Below, one piece after another: positions 9,501-20,742 of a stretch of 64,000 bases of DNA. Position numbers and translations under genes: made by a program. This stretch comes from Cardinalis cardinalis. Its lineage: Eukaryota > Chordata > Aves > Passeriformes > Cardinalidae. The notes beneath the pieces are model-generated. The model was not told where the DNA came from. It worked only from the letters and a program-made list of their open reading frames with translations, and did no database searches. The first letter of the stretch is position 1. The number at the start of each line of letters is the position of its first letter. The stretch spans positions 1,375,852 through 1,439,851 of the forward strand of contig JACDOX010000170.1 in NCBI GenBank assembly GCA_014549065.1, given 5' to 3'.

Positions 9501-12500
9501 TTGGAACGGTTCCTCTGTTTCCATGGTTGTGCTGCTGGTTGTGTTATCTCTTGGAGAAGAATGTGCTAATCAGGCTGACAGCTTTGATGGTTTTGTGTTT
9601 TCACTGTCCATGGCAGAAGATCCCTCTGACTTTCCTGTGTGTCCTCAGCAAGCCTGTGCCATGCATCTCCCGTGCTTTTATTAACTCTGCTTTCTGGACT
9701 GTAACTAATGTTCATTTTGAGCTACATTAGCAGCAATAGATATTATTCCTCCCTTTGTGTCTGTTAAAATCTGAATTCCTGTTTGTGAACGGTGTGTGTT
9801 GGTGATGCAGGACACTTCCCTGTTTCCTCACTGTAAATTTTACTGCAACATAAAAAAAAAACCTTACAAAGCAACATAACCCAGGCACTGAATTTATTTT
9901 TTTTCCTAGAATAAAGCAAAAGAGAAAGAGATTCTGTTTCAAATAATTAATCACATATGTTAAGTGTTTGAAGGAATAATGGCCCCAAAAGCCAAATAGG
10001 AAGTGAGGAATACCTGCACCACTCTGTTATTTGAGCAGGTTTTTAAAGCACAAGGGGAGCTGCAGTGTCCAAATTGAATATACTCCTTTTTTTTTTTTTA
10101 ATTTGTCACCTCCATAATTAATAGAACCCATAATTTTAGCAGTTAAACTACTTGGATCACAGAACCCAAAATAGCAGCATTTTTGTTCTTGTGCTGCTGG
10201 CATGGAGATAAACCCCAGGCAATGAGAGTCCTGTTGGATTGGTTTGGTTTGGTTTTGCTGGAGGTCCTAATGATCCCTCCAGCTGGAATCTGAAAGCATG
10301 AGGAAGAGTTGGGTTGGCAAAGGGGGGAGATTAGAACAGGGAGACAAGAAACCAAAGCTGGAATTCTGGGAAAACTTGGGAGCTAGAGAAGGAAAATATC
10401 AGGAGGAGTATTGCAGGAAGTAATAAATGCTAAGGAGTTGGACATTGTGCAAGGAGTTGGTACAGTAGGGTGGCAAAATTTGTGAGACTGAAAAAATTAT
10501 TGGAGTGAGGGAGATGTCTGGTGATCAAGCAGAGCAGAGGGGAGGAACTACATGGAACAGGGAAAAAAGGTACCCTCAGAGATGCTGGAATCAGAGAGAC
10601 CCAGAGAGGGAGTTGGATTAAACAAAATATTACTGAGAATATTCCAGGATAAACATTTTCATTTCTAGGATTTTTATGCAAAACTATGTGTTTAAATTCC
10701 TACACATAGTCAGTGTAATGCCTCACTGGTCCTGTTGGTTAACAGAGAGTGGCTTTGCCATTAGTGTCAGGAGAAGTTGATGGTATACATGCCTCTACTG
10801 GAAGAAAATATTTTCAGTGCTTGTTTAAAAAAAATACTGTCTATGAAATGAATGAGAAATAAATGCTAGCTGTAACAAAAATGAATTGTCTCTTCCAAGG
10901 AAATAGTTCAACAGTTAATAGAGAACAGTACAACATTCAGAGACAAAACTGAATTTGCTCAAGATAAATACATAAAGAAGAAGAAAAAAAAGTAAGTGGA
11001 TTTTAAAATGTGAAAAATACTTGGTAATTCCCTAAATTGTTGAGATTAAAATAAGACCATGACTATGTTTTTTTACAGATATGAGGCAGTTATTACAATT
11101 GTGAAACCATCCACTCGCATCCTTTCAACCATGTATTATGCAAGGGAACCTGGAAAAATTAAGTGAGTTTGCATTTGGTTTCTTTTTTCAAATGACAACA
11201 GAAAGATAGTTTAATACTTTTTAAATACCTGCACTATACCAAAGTATACAATACTCACCTTTCTTCTCTTTCCCTTGAACGTGAGGATTGTGATTTAATG
11301 AAAGATAATGTGATACTGAAAATTAATTAATATGGCAGCAAACAGGAGAACTCTTTTGCATGCAGCACCAGAATTCACCATTTCCCTGTGAACACCACCT
11401 TGCTAATTGCCCACACAGACAGAAGCTCTTTGATTTTCTAAGGTACCTCTTACCTGCTTTGGTTCTGGCTCAGTAGCAAGATAACCAGCCACTTACCACA
11501 GGCAAGAATTGTGGTCTTTAACCTTTCAGGGGTTCAAAATCCTCATTCTCCAGAGTTAAAAAGCCTGTAGGTAACATTGGGGTCAGACTCAGGTGGGGTT
11601 GATTTTCACCCACCTCACCTAAGAGATACATTGTTACAGACAGTAACAGTGCACTGATACATTTTTAAATGAAGGACTAGTAGCTCTAAGATGCTGGGAT
11701 TTAAAATCTTTAAATACATCTTACTTAAGGCCTCTCAAACCTTTTTCCTACTCCTTCCAACATCTCTGCACTTGGCTGCTTTTTACTATTGAAGATTAGT
11801 TGTAATTTCTGTAGCTTTCACTGAGTCTCTTCAGTGCATATGCTGGGTTTTGATCCTGGGTTACAGGTGATGCTGGGTCCTGCAAAACAGGAGAAAACCA
11901 CGAGGGATTCATTATTGGATCAGGAGATGCATCCATACCACTTGTTATTTACAAAGCTGACATGCCAGAGAAAAAACAAACAAAAGGTTGAAAAACTACT
12001 TTCTCTGACTGGTACAGCACAAGATGCCCACTTTGCTATGGGCACCCTCCTGCATATCCTGCTTTTCCTAGCTGTTGGCTCCAGTTCTAGTTCTTCATTA
12101 TCAGATGCTTAATTGTAATTTTCTGTGTNGTGACTCTGAAGGTCACTGATGCTTTTCCCAAATCTACCTGCAATCCAGCTGTTTTTGGCAGGCTCCTGGG
12201 CTAGTGGGCAGTATCTGTAAGCAAACTGGTGTTTGTGCAATGCCTCTTGTCTTCCAGCCACCTGAGATACGACACCCTGGCTCAGATGCTGACTTTGGGA
12301 AACATCCACGCTGGCAACAAGATGATTGTCATGGAAACGTGTGCAGGCCTGGTGCTGGGGGCTGTGATGGAGAGGATGGGGGGTGAGCTACCCCAAGGGG
12401 GGTGGAAATGCACACCTGTGGGACANTGCTGAGAGCAGCACTCCAAAATGCTTCCTCAGCTTTTGAAATCTGCTCTTACCACCTCCAGGATTCAAGGAAA

Positions 12501-14627
12501 AACTTGTTTTTCCACTGGGGAAAGTTTTTGCATCAGTTCGATATTTTTTTCCAGTACTTAAAGAACCATTAAAAAAGAGAATTGGATTTGATAGAATTGT
12601 TTATATGATTAATTTTATTAAATTTATAGCCTTGTATGTAGATCTGGTAGTTCCTCTCTTAGCATTATGACATTGAGCTCAGAAAAAGCTGTGAAGATCT
12701 TGTATGGAGATTCTTCCCAGACACCTGGAAGTCCAGGAAAGGGAATAGCAGAAAACAGGAATAGTGCCACTGGAATTCTGACAGCAGTGGAAATGTTGCA
12801 GTTCCTCTTGTTCACTGCACCAGATTTAGTGTGTGTTTTGAAAGTATGTGACATTTCCTTCAGCTTATTCTAGGAGAAGTTTGACTCCTGATTTGTCTTT
12901 GGAACTTAGTTATCAGTTTCATTGTTCTAAGACACCAGGTAGAGGTGACAGTTATATTCCAGAAGCCTGGAAAGGCAGGAGGTGATGTGATATGCACACA
13001 GGTGTGCTGTGGGAAGCACACAGGCAGTGCTGCTGCAGGTTGGCTTTTGGCCATAGGGCTACTTCTTGAAGTAAATAAGATTACAATTTCAGTTAACTAC
13101 TGAGCGTGTTTAACATCTCACAGCTCTTCCTTTAGGGCCTGGACATTGAAGAAATTCTTTGCCAAATGAGGCTCTTTAAATTAACTTTTGGGTTTTATCC
13201 AAGCAACTCCATAAATAAGTAACAGAAACTTTACAATTTTGCCTTTTAATTATTTATTAAATTAGCTTTTCGTAGCACTGCTTATATAAGCTAATAGCTC
13301 ATATATTAGAAGAAAGAAGCTAATATTAGCTTCTGAGCTAATCCTAAACACATGTTTAATACACAAATATTCCATGAGTTACCTTGTCCTTCTGTGTTTC
13401 AGTAACTGTTGTCCTTTCAATAAAGGTTTCCTACCTTGAGGCATATTTCCACAGCTTGTTAAATTTGATGGTTTGATTAAGAGAGGCAGTTTACTTCCTT
13501 TTTTTTACATGGACCCTTCATTTAAGCTTTTTAGAAAGAATTTTAGATTTTTAAGAATTCTGGCTTTCCAATTTGATTCTTTCCCTCCCACAGGCTATGG
13601 ATCCATCATTCAGATGTACCCAGGAGGGGGACCTGTTAGAGCTGCCACCAGTTGTTTTGGATTTCCTAAACCTTTTTTTGATAATCTTCATGAATTTCCT
13701 CTCAGCAAAGTGCAGAGTCTCCTGTCTGGGACATTCAGTACAGAGACTCTGCCTGCAGAGCCTGAGGAGACTGCCCTGGTGGAAGAGGAAAGCAATGGAC
13801 TGAGTGAGGAGAAGCAGAGTTCCCTGCAGGAAACAGAGGAGGAACCTGCTACCGAAGCACCTATGGACATCAGTCCAACAGAAGAGCAAGACACAATGGA
13901 CATTAATGCTGAAGACGTAGAGTTTAAAGAGAACAAAGAGAAAGAAAATAAAGAAAATGTAAGAATATTTATTGTGGCTGTTCAGGTTTCACAACATCTG
14001 TGGACATAAATTCTGCTGTCTGAATCAGCCCTGCTGAAATGCAGCTTAGTCAGGTGTTTAAGTGGAACTCTGGAAATTGTCTTTTGTCTTACATTAAGAT
14101 NAAAAAACTGAAAATGCAGGTAATAATGATTTGATAAATAATTACCAGTTAAAGTGCCAGCTGTTTGTTTTGTTGTTCAAAGGTTCGGGAAAAGCAAATA
14201 AAACAGTGGGAGAGAAGGAAAAAGCTGAAAGAAGCTGCAGCTTTGCTGAGAGAGAAGAATGCTGATGGGTGAGTCTGCTTAGAGCTGTCACANTTTGGGA
14301 ATGATGTTCCCAATTTACTGCTCTAAAACATCCCAGACTANGGGGGCCATGGGATGGAGCAGAGAACTGGGGGCACAAAAGGCACTGGTGGAGATTTTTT
14401 TTCTTTAATTTAAATGGATTGAAATGATCTAAAAGTCAACTAAATATGAGCAAATATTAAAAATGAAAAAAATCTAGCCAAAGAAAACCAGAACCCAGGT
14501 AGAATGATTCAAAATGGCTCCCATAAAATAACAGGAATCTAATTAGCAAAGTAGAACCTGAGGTTTTCAGTTCATTAAAGTGGAACTAAATTTGTTGTTC
14601 TGGTTTGTTGGTTTGTTTTTTTGTTTT

Positions 14628-14666
<39 letters not shown>

Positions 14667-17600
14667 TTAGATGTTTTTAGAAACTAATTTCCTTTTTAGA
14701 AAGGAAAAAAAAATTCCAAACTTTATTTTACCTGTTTTACCCAGGATCAGTTATTCCCAAGGAACAATTTAGCACAAAGATTTAATATCATAAATTAAAA
14801 ACAAATACAATCAATATATTCCTAGAAATTGAGCTCCAAAATAGTGTAAAAGCATTTGGTGGGTGTGACACTTTCACTGTGCTCTTAGCAAATGCTGGAG
14901 TGATTCAGGTTAACCAGGTAACATTAATTCAGTTAATTTAATAACGTATTAATTTGGTTTCCTCCAAAGGATATTGGTTCACTGGAAATGAAGCTGTTCT
15001 GCTTGAATAAATTTTACTGCACATTTACTGGTTATTTTCAAATGCTTGTGTACAATTTTTGGGTTTTACTACTATGAAATGTTTTAACTTATGCTCATTG
15101 ATATACCTCATGTGGCATATTTAAGTGGTAGAATTTATAAACACGCAGAACCAGGTAATTCTGTGCTCTCTGAAGAAGTGAAGTGCTCAAGGAGGTTTGT
15201 AAAAAGCTCTGCACGTCTGTCTGGCAGTGCCTGTGACCATGGAGCTGTCTGAACAGTGGCAGTGTCTGGGTCTGGTTTCACTGTTCTTTGCTGCACCATC
15301 TCTGTAATTAATGTCTGTGCATGACCTGGCAAAGGCAAAACTAATGTTTGACTTCACTTGTCATTTCCTTCCTGGTAAAATAGCACATTCAGTTGTTGAT
15401 TGAGTTCAAGGAGGCTGTTTAGTATTTGTCTCTTAATTTGTTTTCAATCACTTTTATCCTCCTTTTGTCCTCTGTCATCATGAAAGCTGTAACAAATGAC
15501 ATTCCTGAAGGGATGAGTGATTCCTGGCTTTAGGAAGGCTCCAGCAGGATGGGGGTAAACAGAATTTATGGTGCCTGAGAGCACTGTCCCTTAGTGCTGA
15601 TCTCCTTTCTTCAGTCATCTGCCTTTATATGCACTGCTCCTTGAGATCAGGAGCCACAGAAAACTTGGCATGGAATAAGGAAATGCTTCAAATTAAGGAC
15701 TAGAAACAGACAGGGAAAATAAGGGTTTGGGGATTTTTTGCAGGAGAGAAAGATGGAAAGGATAGGGGAAAACGTGCTTAACATTGGAGGTGGGGAGAAA
15801 GATGGCACTTACTGGCAGAGTAAAGAAAAGCTGTTCATGAGGTGAAGGTGAGTACCAGCTTTAGGTACCTGAATTTAACAGTATTTATTACTGAATGTAG
15901 AAAATACCATTCCAGTTAAATTTCTACCTTCTGTGCTGTTGTGTGGTAAAACATTGTTTGTCCTGGATTTGTTGGTTCAATTCCTTTGGTGAGAGTTGAG
16001 GTCTGGTGTTAGGCCACTGAGGGGAAAAGGGAAGATGTTCATTGGGTATTTGGTATTCTTTTAAAGAAGACTCTAGAGATAGACTATTCCATTTTCCTGA
16101 CACTATGGAAGCAGAAATTTGTTCATAGGCACACCAAATGTTTGGAGTTAGACCATGTCCCTCTCTCTGCCCCTTCCTGTTCCCCTCTCACCTGCTGCAC
16201 CCATTCTGTGCCTGGCCAGGCTCCCTGCTGGCAGCAATCTGTGCTGCCATATGAAGGAGCAGCCTTTGCTTTTCCCAGTCTCTCAGCCCTCAGTTCCCTT
16301 CCTGGAGTCTGGCAGAGCCCCTGGCAGTGCCAGTGCAGCATTCCAAGGCACAGGATGAGGCTTTCCTTTATGGCCTGCTTTGGATCACGATGGAGCACAA
16401 TTCCTTTGAGGTTTGCATTAGAAATAAATGGTCTGCAAGGCCATGGCTGGCAAACAACCAAAGTGGGAACAATTGAAAAATAATTATCTCACCTCCTTAT
16501 CTCTGCTGTATTTACAAAATTGAACATCAATTTTTATCTCCCTTTTGCCAGGCAAGTTAAACTCTGCTCCAGTGCTGCACATTTCCCTGAAGAACAAATG
16601 TTAATTGATGGGGCATCTCAGTAGCCTCTGTACACTGTGAAGGAGTTTAATTAGCCCCTTCTTTCTGCACAAGCACAACTTAATAGCTAATTAACTAATT
16701 ATCAACCATTTCTTGCAGTGTAGTTCAGCAGTGACTTTTTGGATTAAAACTGGAGATAGTGGTAGAGAATCTCAACTATCTGTAGATCCAAGCTATTGTG
16801 TGATGTTAAAATGAAGATGGAGAACAAAATATGAAGGCTTTAGGTTGTCAAGGACATAGTTTCTTTTTAAAAGGTCTTTAGTCGCGCCTTTTAAGAGTTT
16901 GTTCTCTCTTTAAATATTCCTTTTAATGAAGACTATTCAGTCTAAAGAGCCATGACTGAGATTACATTCTAAGCAACATTTGGCAGCCACAAAAGTTAAA
17001 TTGTGTTTGCAAAATGGTCGTGGGGCAGAGCAAGCAACATGAAGTTTCTTAGNCTGTAAGAATTATTGTGGAGCCCAACACAGCTGGAGTGCTCCTGCAA
17101 TGCTTTTAATATTCTGCACTTTGGGGAGCAATGTTTCAGCCTTTTAATTACACCAGTAGGAAGTAATGATTTGTTTTTACATTTGGGGACTTGTCAGAGC
17201 AATGAAAACATGCTGATGAGACACTTCTAAGCTGTAATTGATTGCTGTGCTAAGTAGGAGGAAATGTCACTAGGTGAGCAGGTTTCCGAAGCAGAAAACT
17301 AACGCGCATGAAAACTTCTTTTGCAGCTTAATTGTAGCCAGCAAGTTTCATCCCACACCCTTGTTACTTTCTTTATTGGAATTTGTCGCTCCTTCGAGGC
17401 CTTTTGTTGTCTACTGTCAATATAAAGAGGTAAATCAGGATGTTACTTCAGCTGTTACAGTTCAAGCTTGGTGCCATTCTGCTGTGTAACCTCCTCTTTG
17501 GTTTTTCTAAGCCATTATTGGAATGTTACACCAAGCTGAGAGAAAGAGGTGGAGTCATCAACTTGAAACTGTCTGAAACCTGGCTAAGGAACTACCAGGT

Positions 17601-18645
17601 AAGGATGGCAGCAGGGGGCTGCCAGAACCGGGGAATTCTGGCGAGCAAAACATTCCCTGAAACGAGGGGGGAGGTTGGACTGACTGAAACAATGTGTAAG
17701 CTCAGGCATTTGCTCTGCCCTAGAGTAGTGGCTGTTCTGAAGAGCTTTAAGGCTTCACTGTCACCATTTCCCATGGAAAGATTTTACTTGCTTGCATTTT
17801 ATTAAACATTTGCTGAAATATTTGTAGGAGAGTGACAGGGTTAATGATTCCTAGATGTCCACACAAGGTGGGCCTGGCCAGGGGTCCTGTGTGCAGGAGC
17901 AGTGAGAACAGCACTGCAGTGTTGTCCTGGACACAGGTAAAACCTCTGGGACCTGCAGTGGCAGTCAGGGCAAGGAGGAGGCACAGCTGGAGGGACAGTC
18001 CTTACACAGAGGTGTGGTGTGGCTGCAGAAAGGTGACAGGGACAAAACTGGAAATCACAGAATCCCTTCAGGCTGGTTTGTGCACAGCTGTGCTTTCTTG
18101 CAGGGTACCTCACTTCTGAGGACAGCATGGCGTTTCATGAGTCTCAAACCTTGGCTTTATAATATATATTTAGATGTATTTATATAGATATTTATTATAT
18201 GTAATATATCTTTTTTGCTGGTAATGCCATGAAGAAGTAACTAGTGAGGCAGCAGCTGTATTATTATAGATTTCTGTAACTGGAGTCTCCTCTGCAGCTC
18301 CTTTAAAGATAAATACACTTCCCAAATGGCTGTTTGTTGTTGTGGCTGGGAAAAAAATTACATCCTATCCTGTAAGCTGAAATTACTCAACATGATGTGC
18401 ACACACAGAGTGGGGTTTTACTGGTGCTGGTTGGTCTGGGTGTGTTGTGTTGTTGTTTGTTTGTTTTAAAGGTTTTACCAGATCGCAGCCATCCCAAGCT
18501 GACCATGAGTGGAGGTGGAGGGTACCTCCTGTCTGGCATCACTGTCATCTTGGAGAAGGGCAAATCTGATTCCAGTAACTCAGAAGCACTAAAGATGGAA
18601 GAGCCATCATCTAAAAGATGCAAACTTCAAGACCTTCCTTGTTAA
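6431..18645 (+). CDS. TRMT6: TRMT6, non-catalytic subunit of tRNA (adenine58-N1) methyltransferase
   Basis: TRMT6 forms a heterotetramer with catalytic TRMT61A and positions tRNA for m1A58 formation. The coding exons are 6431-6525, 8097-8224, 8629-8738, 10900-10991, 11079-11162, 12258-12382, 13594-13958, 14183-14268, 17327-17429, 17512-17598 and 18472-18645. All are GT-AG with matching phases, giving 482 residues (human 497). Conserved stretches include AGTDNRNIVDDGKSQKL, VKPSTRILS-type sequence, YDTLAQMLTLGNIHAGNKM, YPGGGPVRAA (about residues 220-229), FHPTPLLLSLLEFVAPSRPF and LPDRSHPKLTMSGGGGYLL. A lysine run lies in exon 4 and an acidic low-complexity linker in exon 7, as in other vertebrates. 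The start codon sits in GGCC-ATG-GAG, a fair Kozak context, and the reading frame matches the human N-terminus (VLKRDEVFKAV). Intact gene; it converges on CHGB. Confidence 0.97.
6864..6937. repeat. Two-copy tandem repeat, 37-bp period, TRMT6 intron 1
   Basis: Units are 6864-6900 and 6901-6937. A 26-bp core (6874-6899 and 6911-6936, containing GCTAATGAGGATCGGTAATT) is identical, with a few differences elsewhere. Confidence 0.9.
7905..8060. repeat. AT-rich low-complexity tract
   Basis: Nearly pure A/T with ATAAATAT and TATTTATA words, just before the acceptor of TRMT6 exon 2. Confidence 0.8.
8097..8224 (+). CDS. TRMT6: TRMT6 exon 2
   Basis: The acceptor is TTATTTCAG|A and the donor ACAG|GTATCC. 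It encodes KIIFEKQWFYLDNAIGHIYG through GGNLQPKQEVEETT. Confidence 0.94.
8629..8738 (+). CDS. TRMT6: TRMT6 exon 3
   Basis: The acceptor is TCCTTTAG|AA and the donor GGACAG|GTAAAA. It encodes TKEAGTDNRNIVDDGKSQKL followed by THDDIKALKDKGIKGQ. Confidence 0.95.
8739..10899 (+). other. TRMT6 intron 3, no further feature
   Basis: About 2.2 kb. T-rich run at about 10088-10100. The longest open frames (about 9317-9730) have no conserved features and no coherent splice context. I see no gene here. Confidence 0.7.
10900..10991 (+). CDS. TRMT6: TRMT6 exon 4
   Basis: The acceptor is TCTTCCAAG|GAA and the donor AAAAA|GTAAGT. It encodes EIVQQLIENSTTFRDKTEFA followed by QDKYI and a lysine run. Confidence 0.94.
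11079..11162 (+). CDS. TRMT6: TRMT6 exon 5
   Basis: The acceptor is TTTTTTACAG|A and the donor ATTAA|GTGAGT. It encodes YEAVITIVKPSTRILSTMYY followed by AREPGKI. Confidence 0.95.
11163..12257 (+). other. TRMT6 intron 5, no feature
   Basis: About 1.1 kb with no recognisable element. Confidence 0.7.
12258..12382 (+). CDS. TRMT6: TRMT6 exon 6
   Basis: The acceptor is GTCTTCCAG|C and the donor ATGGGGG|GTGAGC. It encodes HLRYDTLAQMLTLGNIHAGN through AGLVLGAVMERMG. This is the degenerate Rossmann region of TRMT6, which does not bind SAM. Confidence 0.95.
12383..13593 (+). other. TRMT6 intron 6
   Basis: About 1.2 kb. It contains a cluster of AGCTAAT/ATTAGCT words around 13260-13345, including a perfect 20-bp palindrome at 13315-13334. 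Confidence 0.75.
13315..13334. repeat. Perfect 20-bp palindrome
   Basis: The sequence AGAAGCTAATATTAGCTTCT equals its own reverse complement with no spacer. Further AGCTAAT/TTAGCT words flank it at about 13262, 13290 and 13335. Confidence 0.92.
13594..13958 (+). CDS. TRMT6: TRMT6 exon 7
   Basis: The acceptor is CCTCCCACAG|GC and the donor AAAAT|GTAAGA. It covers residues about 212-333: YGSIIQMYPGGGPVRAAT, a conserved helix region, then a Glu-rich linker (TEEQDTMDINAEDVEF and a KEN-rich tail). Confidence 0.96.
14183..14268 (+). CDS. TRMT6: TRMT6 exon 8
   Basis: The acceptor is GTTCAAAG|GTT and the donor GATGG|GTGAGT. It encodes VREKQIKQWERRKKLKEAAA followed by LLREKNADG, a charged helix matching human EAAALLSERNADG. 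Confidence 0.93.
14269..17326 (+). other. TRMT6 intron 8 (largest, about 3.1 kb)
   Basis: It holds a 37-base T run (14629-14665). Open frames at about 16120-16480 on both strands are not conserved and look like chance. No exon or transposon is recognised. Confidence 0.7.
14629..14665. repeat. Poly-T tract, 37 bases
   Basis: An uninterrupted T run preceded by GTTTG/GTTTTG words. It could be a simple repeat or the tail of an old minus-strand retroposed transcript. No coding sequence is visible beside it. Confidence 0.9.
17327..17429 (+). CDS. TRMT6: TRMT6 exon 9
   Basis: The acceptor is TCTTTTGCAG|C and the donor AAAGAG|GTAAAT. It encodes LIVASKFHPTPLLLSLLEFV followed by APSRPFVVYCQYKE. Confidence 0.96.
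17512..17598 (+). CDS. TRMT6: TRMT6 exon 10
   Basis: The acceptor is TTTTTCTAAG|CCA and the donor TACCAG|GTAAGG. It encodes PLLECYTKLRERGGVINLKL followed by SETWLRNYQ. Confidence 0.96.
17599..18471 (+). other. TRMT6 intron 10
   Basis: About 870 bp. AT-rich tract with ATATAT/TTTATA words at about 18160-18212. No other feature. Confidence 0.7.
18472..18645 (+). CDS. TRMT6: TRMT6 exon 11 (stop codon)
   Basis: The acceptor is GTTTTAAAG|GTT and the stop is TAA at 18643-18645. It encodes VLPDRSHPKLTMSGGGGYLL followed by a variable Ser/Glu-rich tail ending KRCKLQDLPC. Confidence 0.96.
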   Translation, partial: VLPDRSHPKLTMSGGGGYLLSGITVILEKGKSDSSNSEALKMEEPSSKRCKLQDLPC

Positions 18646-19470
18646 CATTTGGAGAATGACTCATGGTTTAGATCTCAGGAGTTTAGTGAAATAACAAGTC
18701 CTTCCTGTGCTGTTGGCAGTACAGGACTGTGCCTGTCGTGCATCTGTCAGAGAATCAGCAGAACTGCAGGAGAGGGAGGACTCGCCTGCTCCTTAGCAGT
18801 TCACATCATCTGAATGTCAAGGAAAACCCTTGGGAGCAAACATCCCACAGAACTCACAGGAACTGCAAGAGGGAGAGAAGATCAAGAGCAGAGAAAGCCT
18901 CAGTGCAGACATTCTGTTTGTTTGTTGCCAAATGTGAATATGAGGTAGGTTTTTAAAAGGCTGAGTTGGAATCAGCATATCCAGCTTAGCTTTCCATTCT
19001 CCCGGAAAATTATCAGAGGATTCCCTTCAGGATTCCACGTGGTGAACTGCTCCCACTTGGGACACAGAACTCTGCTCTGTTCTGTGATTTAAGAAAGTAG
19101 AATGAACAGCAAAAATCATACACTTTTTTTTTCCCAAAGGAACAATAAAAAGAGAAATCTAATAGTAGAGATGACCCCATGCTTACAGCATGACTCCACA
19201 TTTTTCTGAAATAAATACAGAGGAGAAAGTGCATGTTCTTAAATTAAAATACTAAATATTTAAATAATGTCACTATTAATATTGTCTGTCACTTTCCAAG
19301 ACATTTTCTGAGAGTTGCTGTATGTTTTTAAGATATGACTATTTTGGAAACTGCTGTATGTATATTTATTTATTCTACTGTTAGATCTTTCAGATGTTGG
19401 GCTTTTTTTATTAATTTTTTTTAACTTTGCATTTGCCATTTCAATTAAACTACAGGGTGTTTTCCCTAAA
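18646..19470 (+). other. TRMT6: TRMT6 3' UTR (extent inferred)
   Basis: Starts after the stop codon. Candidate poly(A) signals are AATAAA at 19144-19149 and 19210-19215 and ATTAAA at 19444-19449, the last followed by a GT-rich stretch. Which one is used cannot be told from sequence. A further AATAAA is at 19983-19988. Confidence 0.45.
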
Positions 19471-20395
19471 GAGATTTATGTTTTCTCTTACTTTTCCCTC
19501 TTTTTGGAAATAGAAAGGTCCAGCATAGGCTTTAGGAGGACAGACTCTGCTGGCTGCACCCCCTTACACCCCAGTGGGAGCTCATAGGGCCAGGAGGGCT
19601 TGGCCTCCATTCTGGAACTCCCTCATCAGTGTCTGGACAGAACCTGGAGCTTTGGGATCAAGTGCTGAGACTCAACAAAGCTGTAATAATCAGTATTTTG
19701 AGGAGAGCAATGCTCTTTTAGGGCAGCCTTAGCTGGAAACAGGGGTTTTATTTCATGGAAAGAAGCAGATTAGGGTTCCTCTAGGGAGAACAGGTACACT
19801 ACATCTTCAGGTTTTATCTACCTCTGCTTTTTCTAAACTTCCCAGTGTTGTTTTTCTACTTTTTGGGAAGTTTCTCTTCTCTCTTTTCTTCTCCTCCTTA
19901 TGTGAACAACCCATAAAAGGAGAGGATGTAGATTTCACCATCTCTTCATTCTAGAAAGTTGCTTATCTTAAATACTGTGACAATAAAAAACAATGACATG
20001 GGAAAAACGTATTTGCATAATAGAGCAGTTTGAGAAATAAACAATGTTGGAACACATGAGGAGTTAATTTGGATCAAGGCCAAACTGACTCCATTTTACC
20101 ATTAGTGACACTGACACAGTCTCAACACTGAATCCAAGTTTTTAAATGTGCCATAATCCTTGTAAAATGTAGTGAAAATTAGGAAGGAAACAAGAAATAA
20201 ATCACTATTGAGATTTCAAATTCCTTCTTCCCTCTCATGCTTATGCAAAGTGGCAAACAATGCACAGATGTAACTTTTAGAAGAGTGGTGGAGCACCACT
20301 GTTCTGTGCACAATCTACACACCTGATCAGCTCACTCTGAGATCACCCCAGCAGCCACGTGAACAAGGAGAAGGTTTGGTCCAAGATCAATGGTT
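19471..20395. other. Intergenic between convergent TRMT6 and CHGB
   Basis: About 0.9 kb between probable 3' ends. No gene or repeat is recognised. Confidence 0.55.
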
Positions 20396-20401
20396 TTTAT
20401 T
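20396..20401 (-). terminator. CHGB: CHGB polyadenylation signal AATAAA
   Basis: On the minus strand GCAATAATAAAAACC contains a canonical AATAAA about 260 nt past the CHGB stop codon. It is the first canonical signal met in that direction. Confidence 0.6.
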
Positions 20402-20658
20402 ATTGCAAACTCAGACAAATATATTCCTGAAGAACACTAACACAATTATCTCCAAAAGCATATTAAAAATACCTGCCCACATGAAAGGTTATGTTACTAA
20501 AATTCATGCCATTCAGGTCTCAGGAGCATAACAGCAAATTAAAGACACTTTCAGCTGTGTAAATCACTACACAAGAGTGGACAGTGAATAGAATTTCCTG
20601 GGTTTGGGGCAAACAACAATCCAGTGGCAGTGACTTTACCACAGAACACAGGACACCT
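20402..20658 (-). other. CHGB: CHGB 3' UTR
   Basis: Sequence between the stop codon (20661-20659) and the AATAAA at 20401. Extent is inferred from that signal. Confidence 0.55.
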
Positions 20659-20742
20659 TCAGCCTCTCCTGAGGCTGTTGATCCTCTCTGCTATGTTCTG
20701 CAGCTCCAGATCCATGGTGGCCAGGTTTTCCAGCTGCTTCTC
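20659..20742 (-). CDS. CHGB: CHGB exon 5 (stop, secretolytin)
   Basis: The acceptor is TTTTCACAG|GAG and the stop is TGA at 20661-20659. It encodes EKQLENLATMDLELQNIAER followed by INSLRRG. Human has EKKELENLAAMDLELQKIAE...QRG. Confidence 0.94.
   Translation of the reverse strand, partial: EKQLENLATMDLELQNIAERINSLRRG

Noticed and set aside
9317..9730. 137-codon plus-strand frame in TRMT6 intron 3
   Set aside because: Cys/Phe/Leu-rich with no recognisable domain, no credible splice context and no similarity I recognise.
16123..16483. Overlapping 112- and 113-codon frames on both strands in TRMT6 intron 8
   Set aside because: Open on both strands in a moderately GC-rich patch. This is typical of chance, with no family features.
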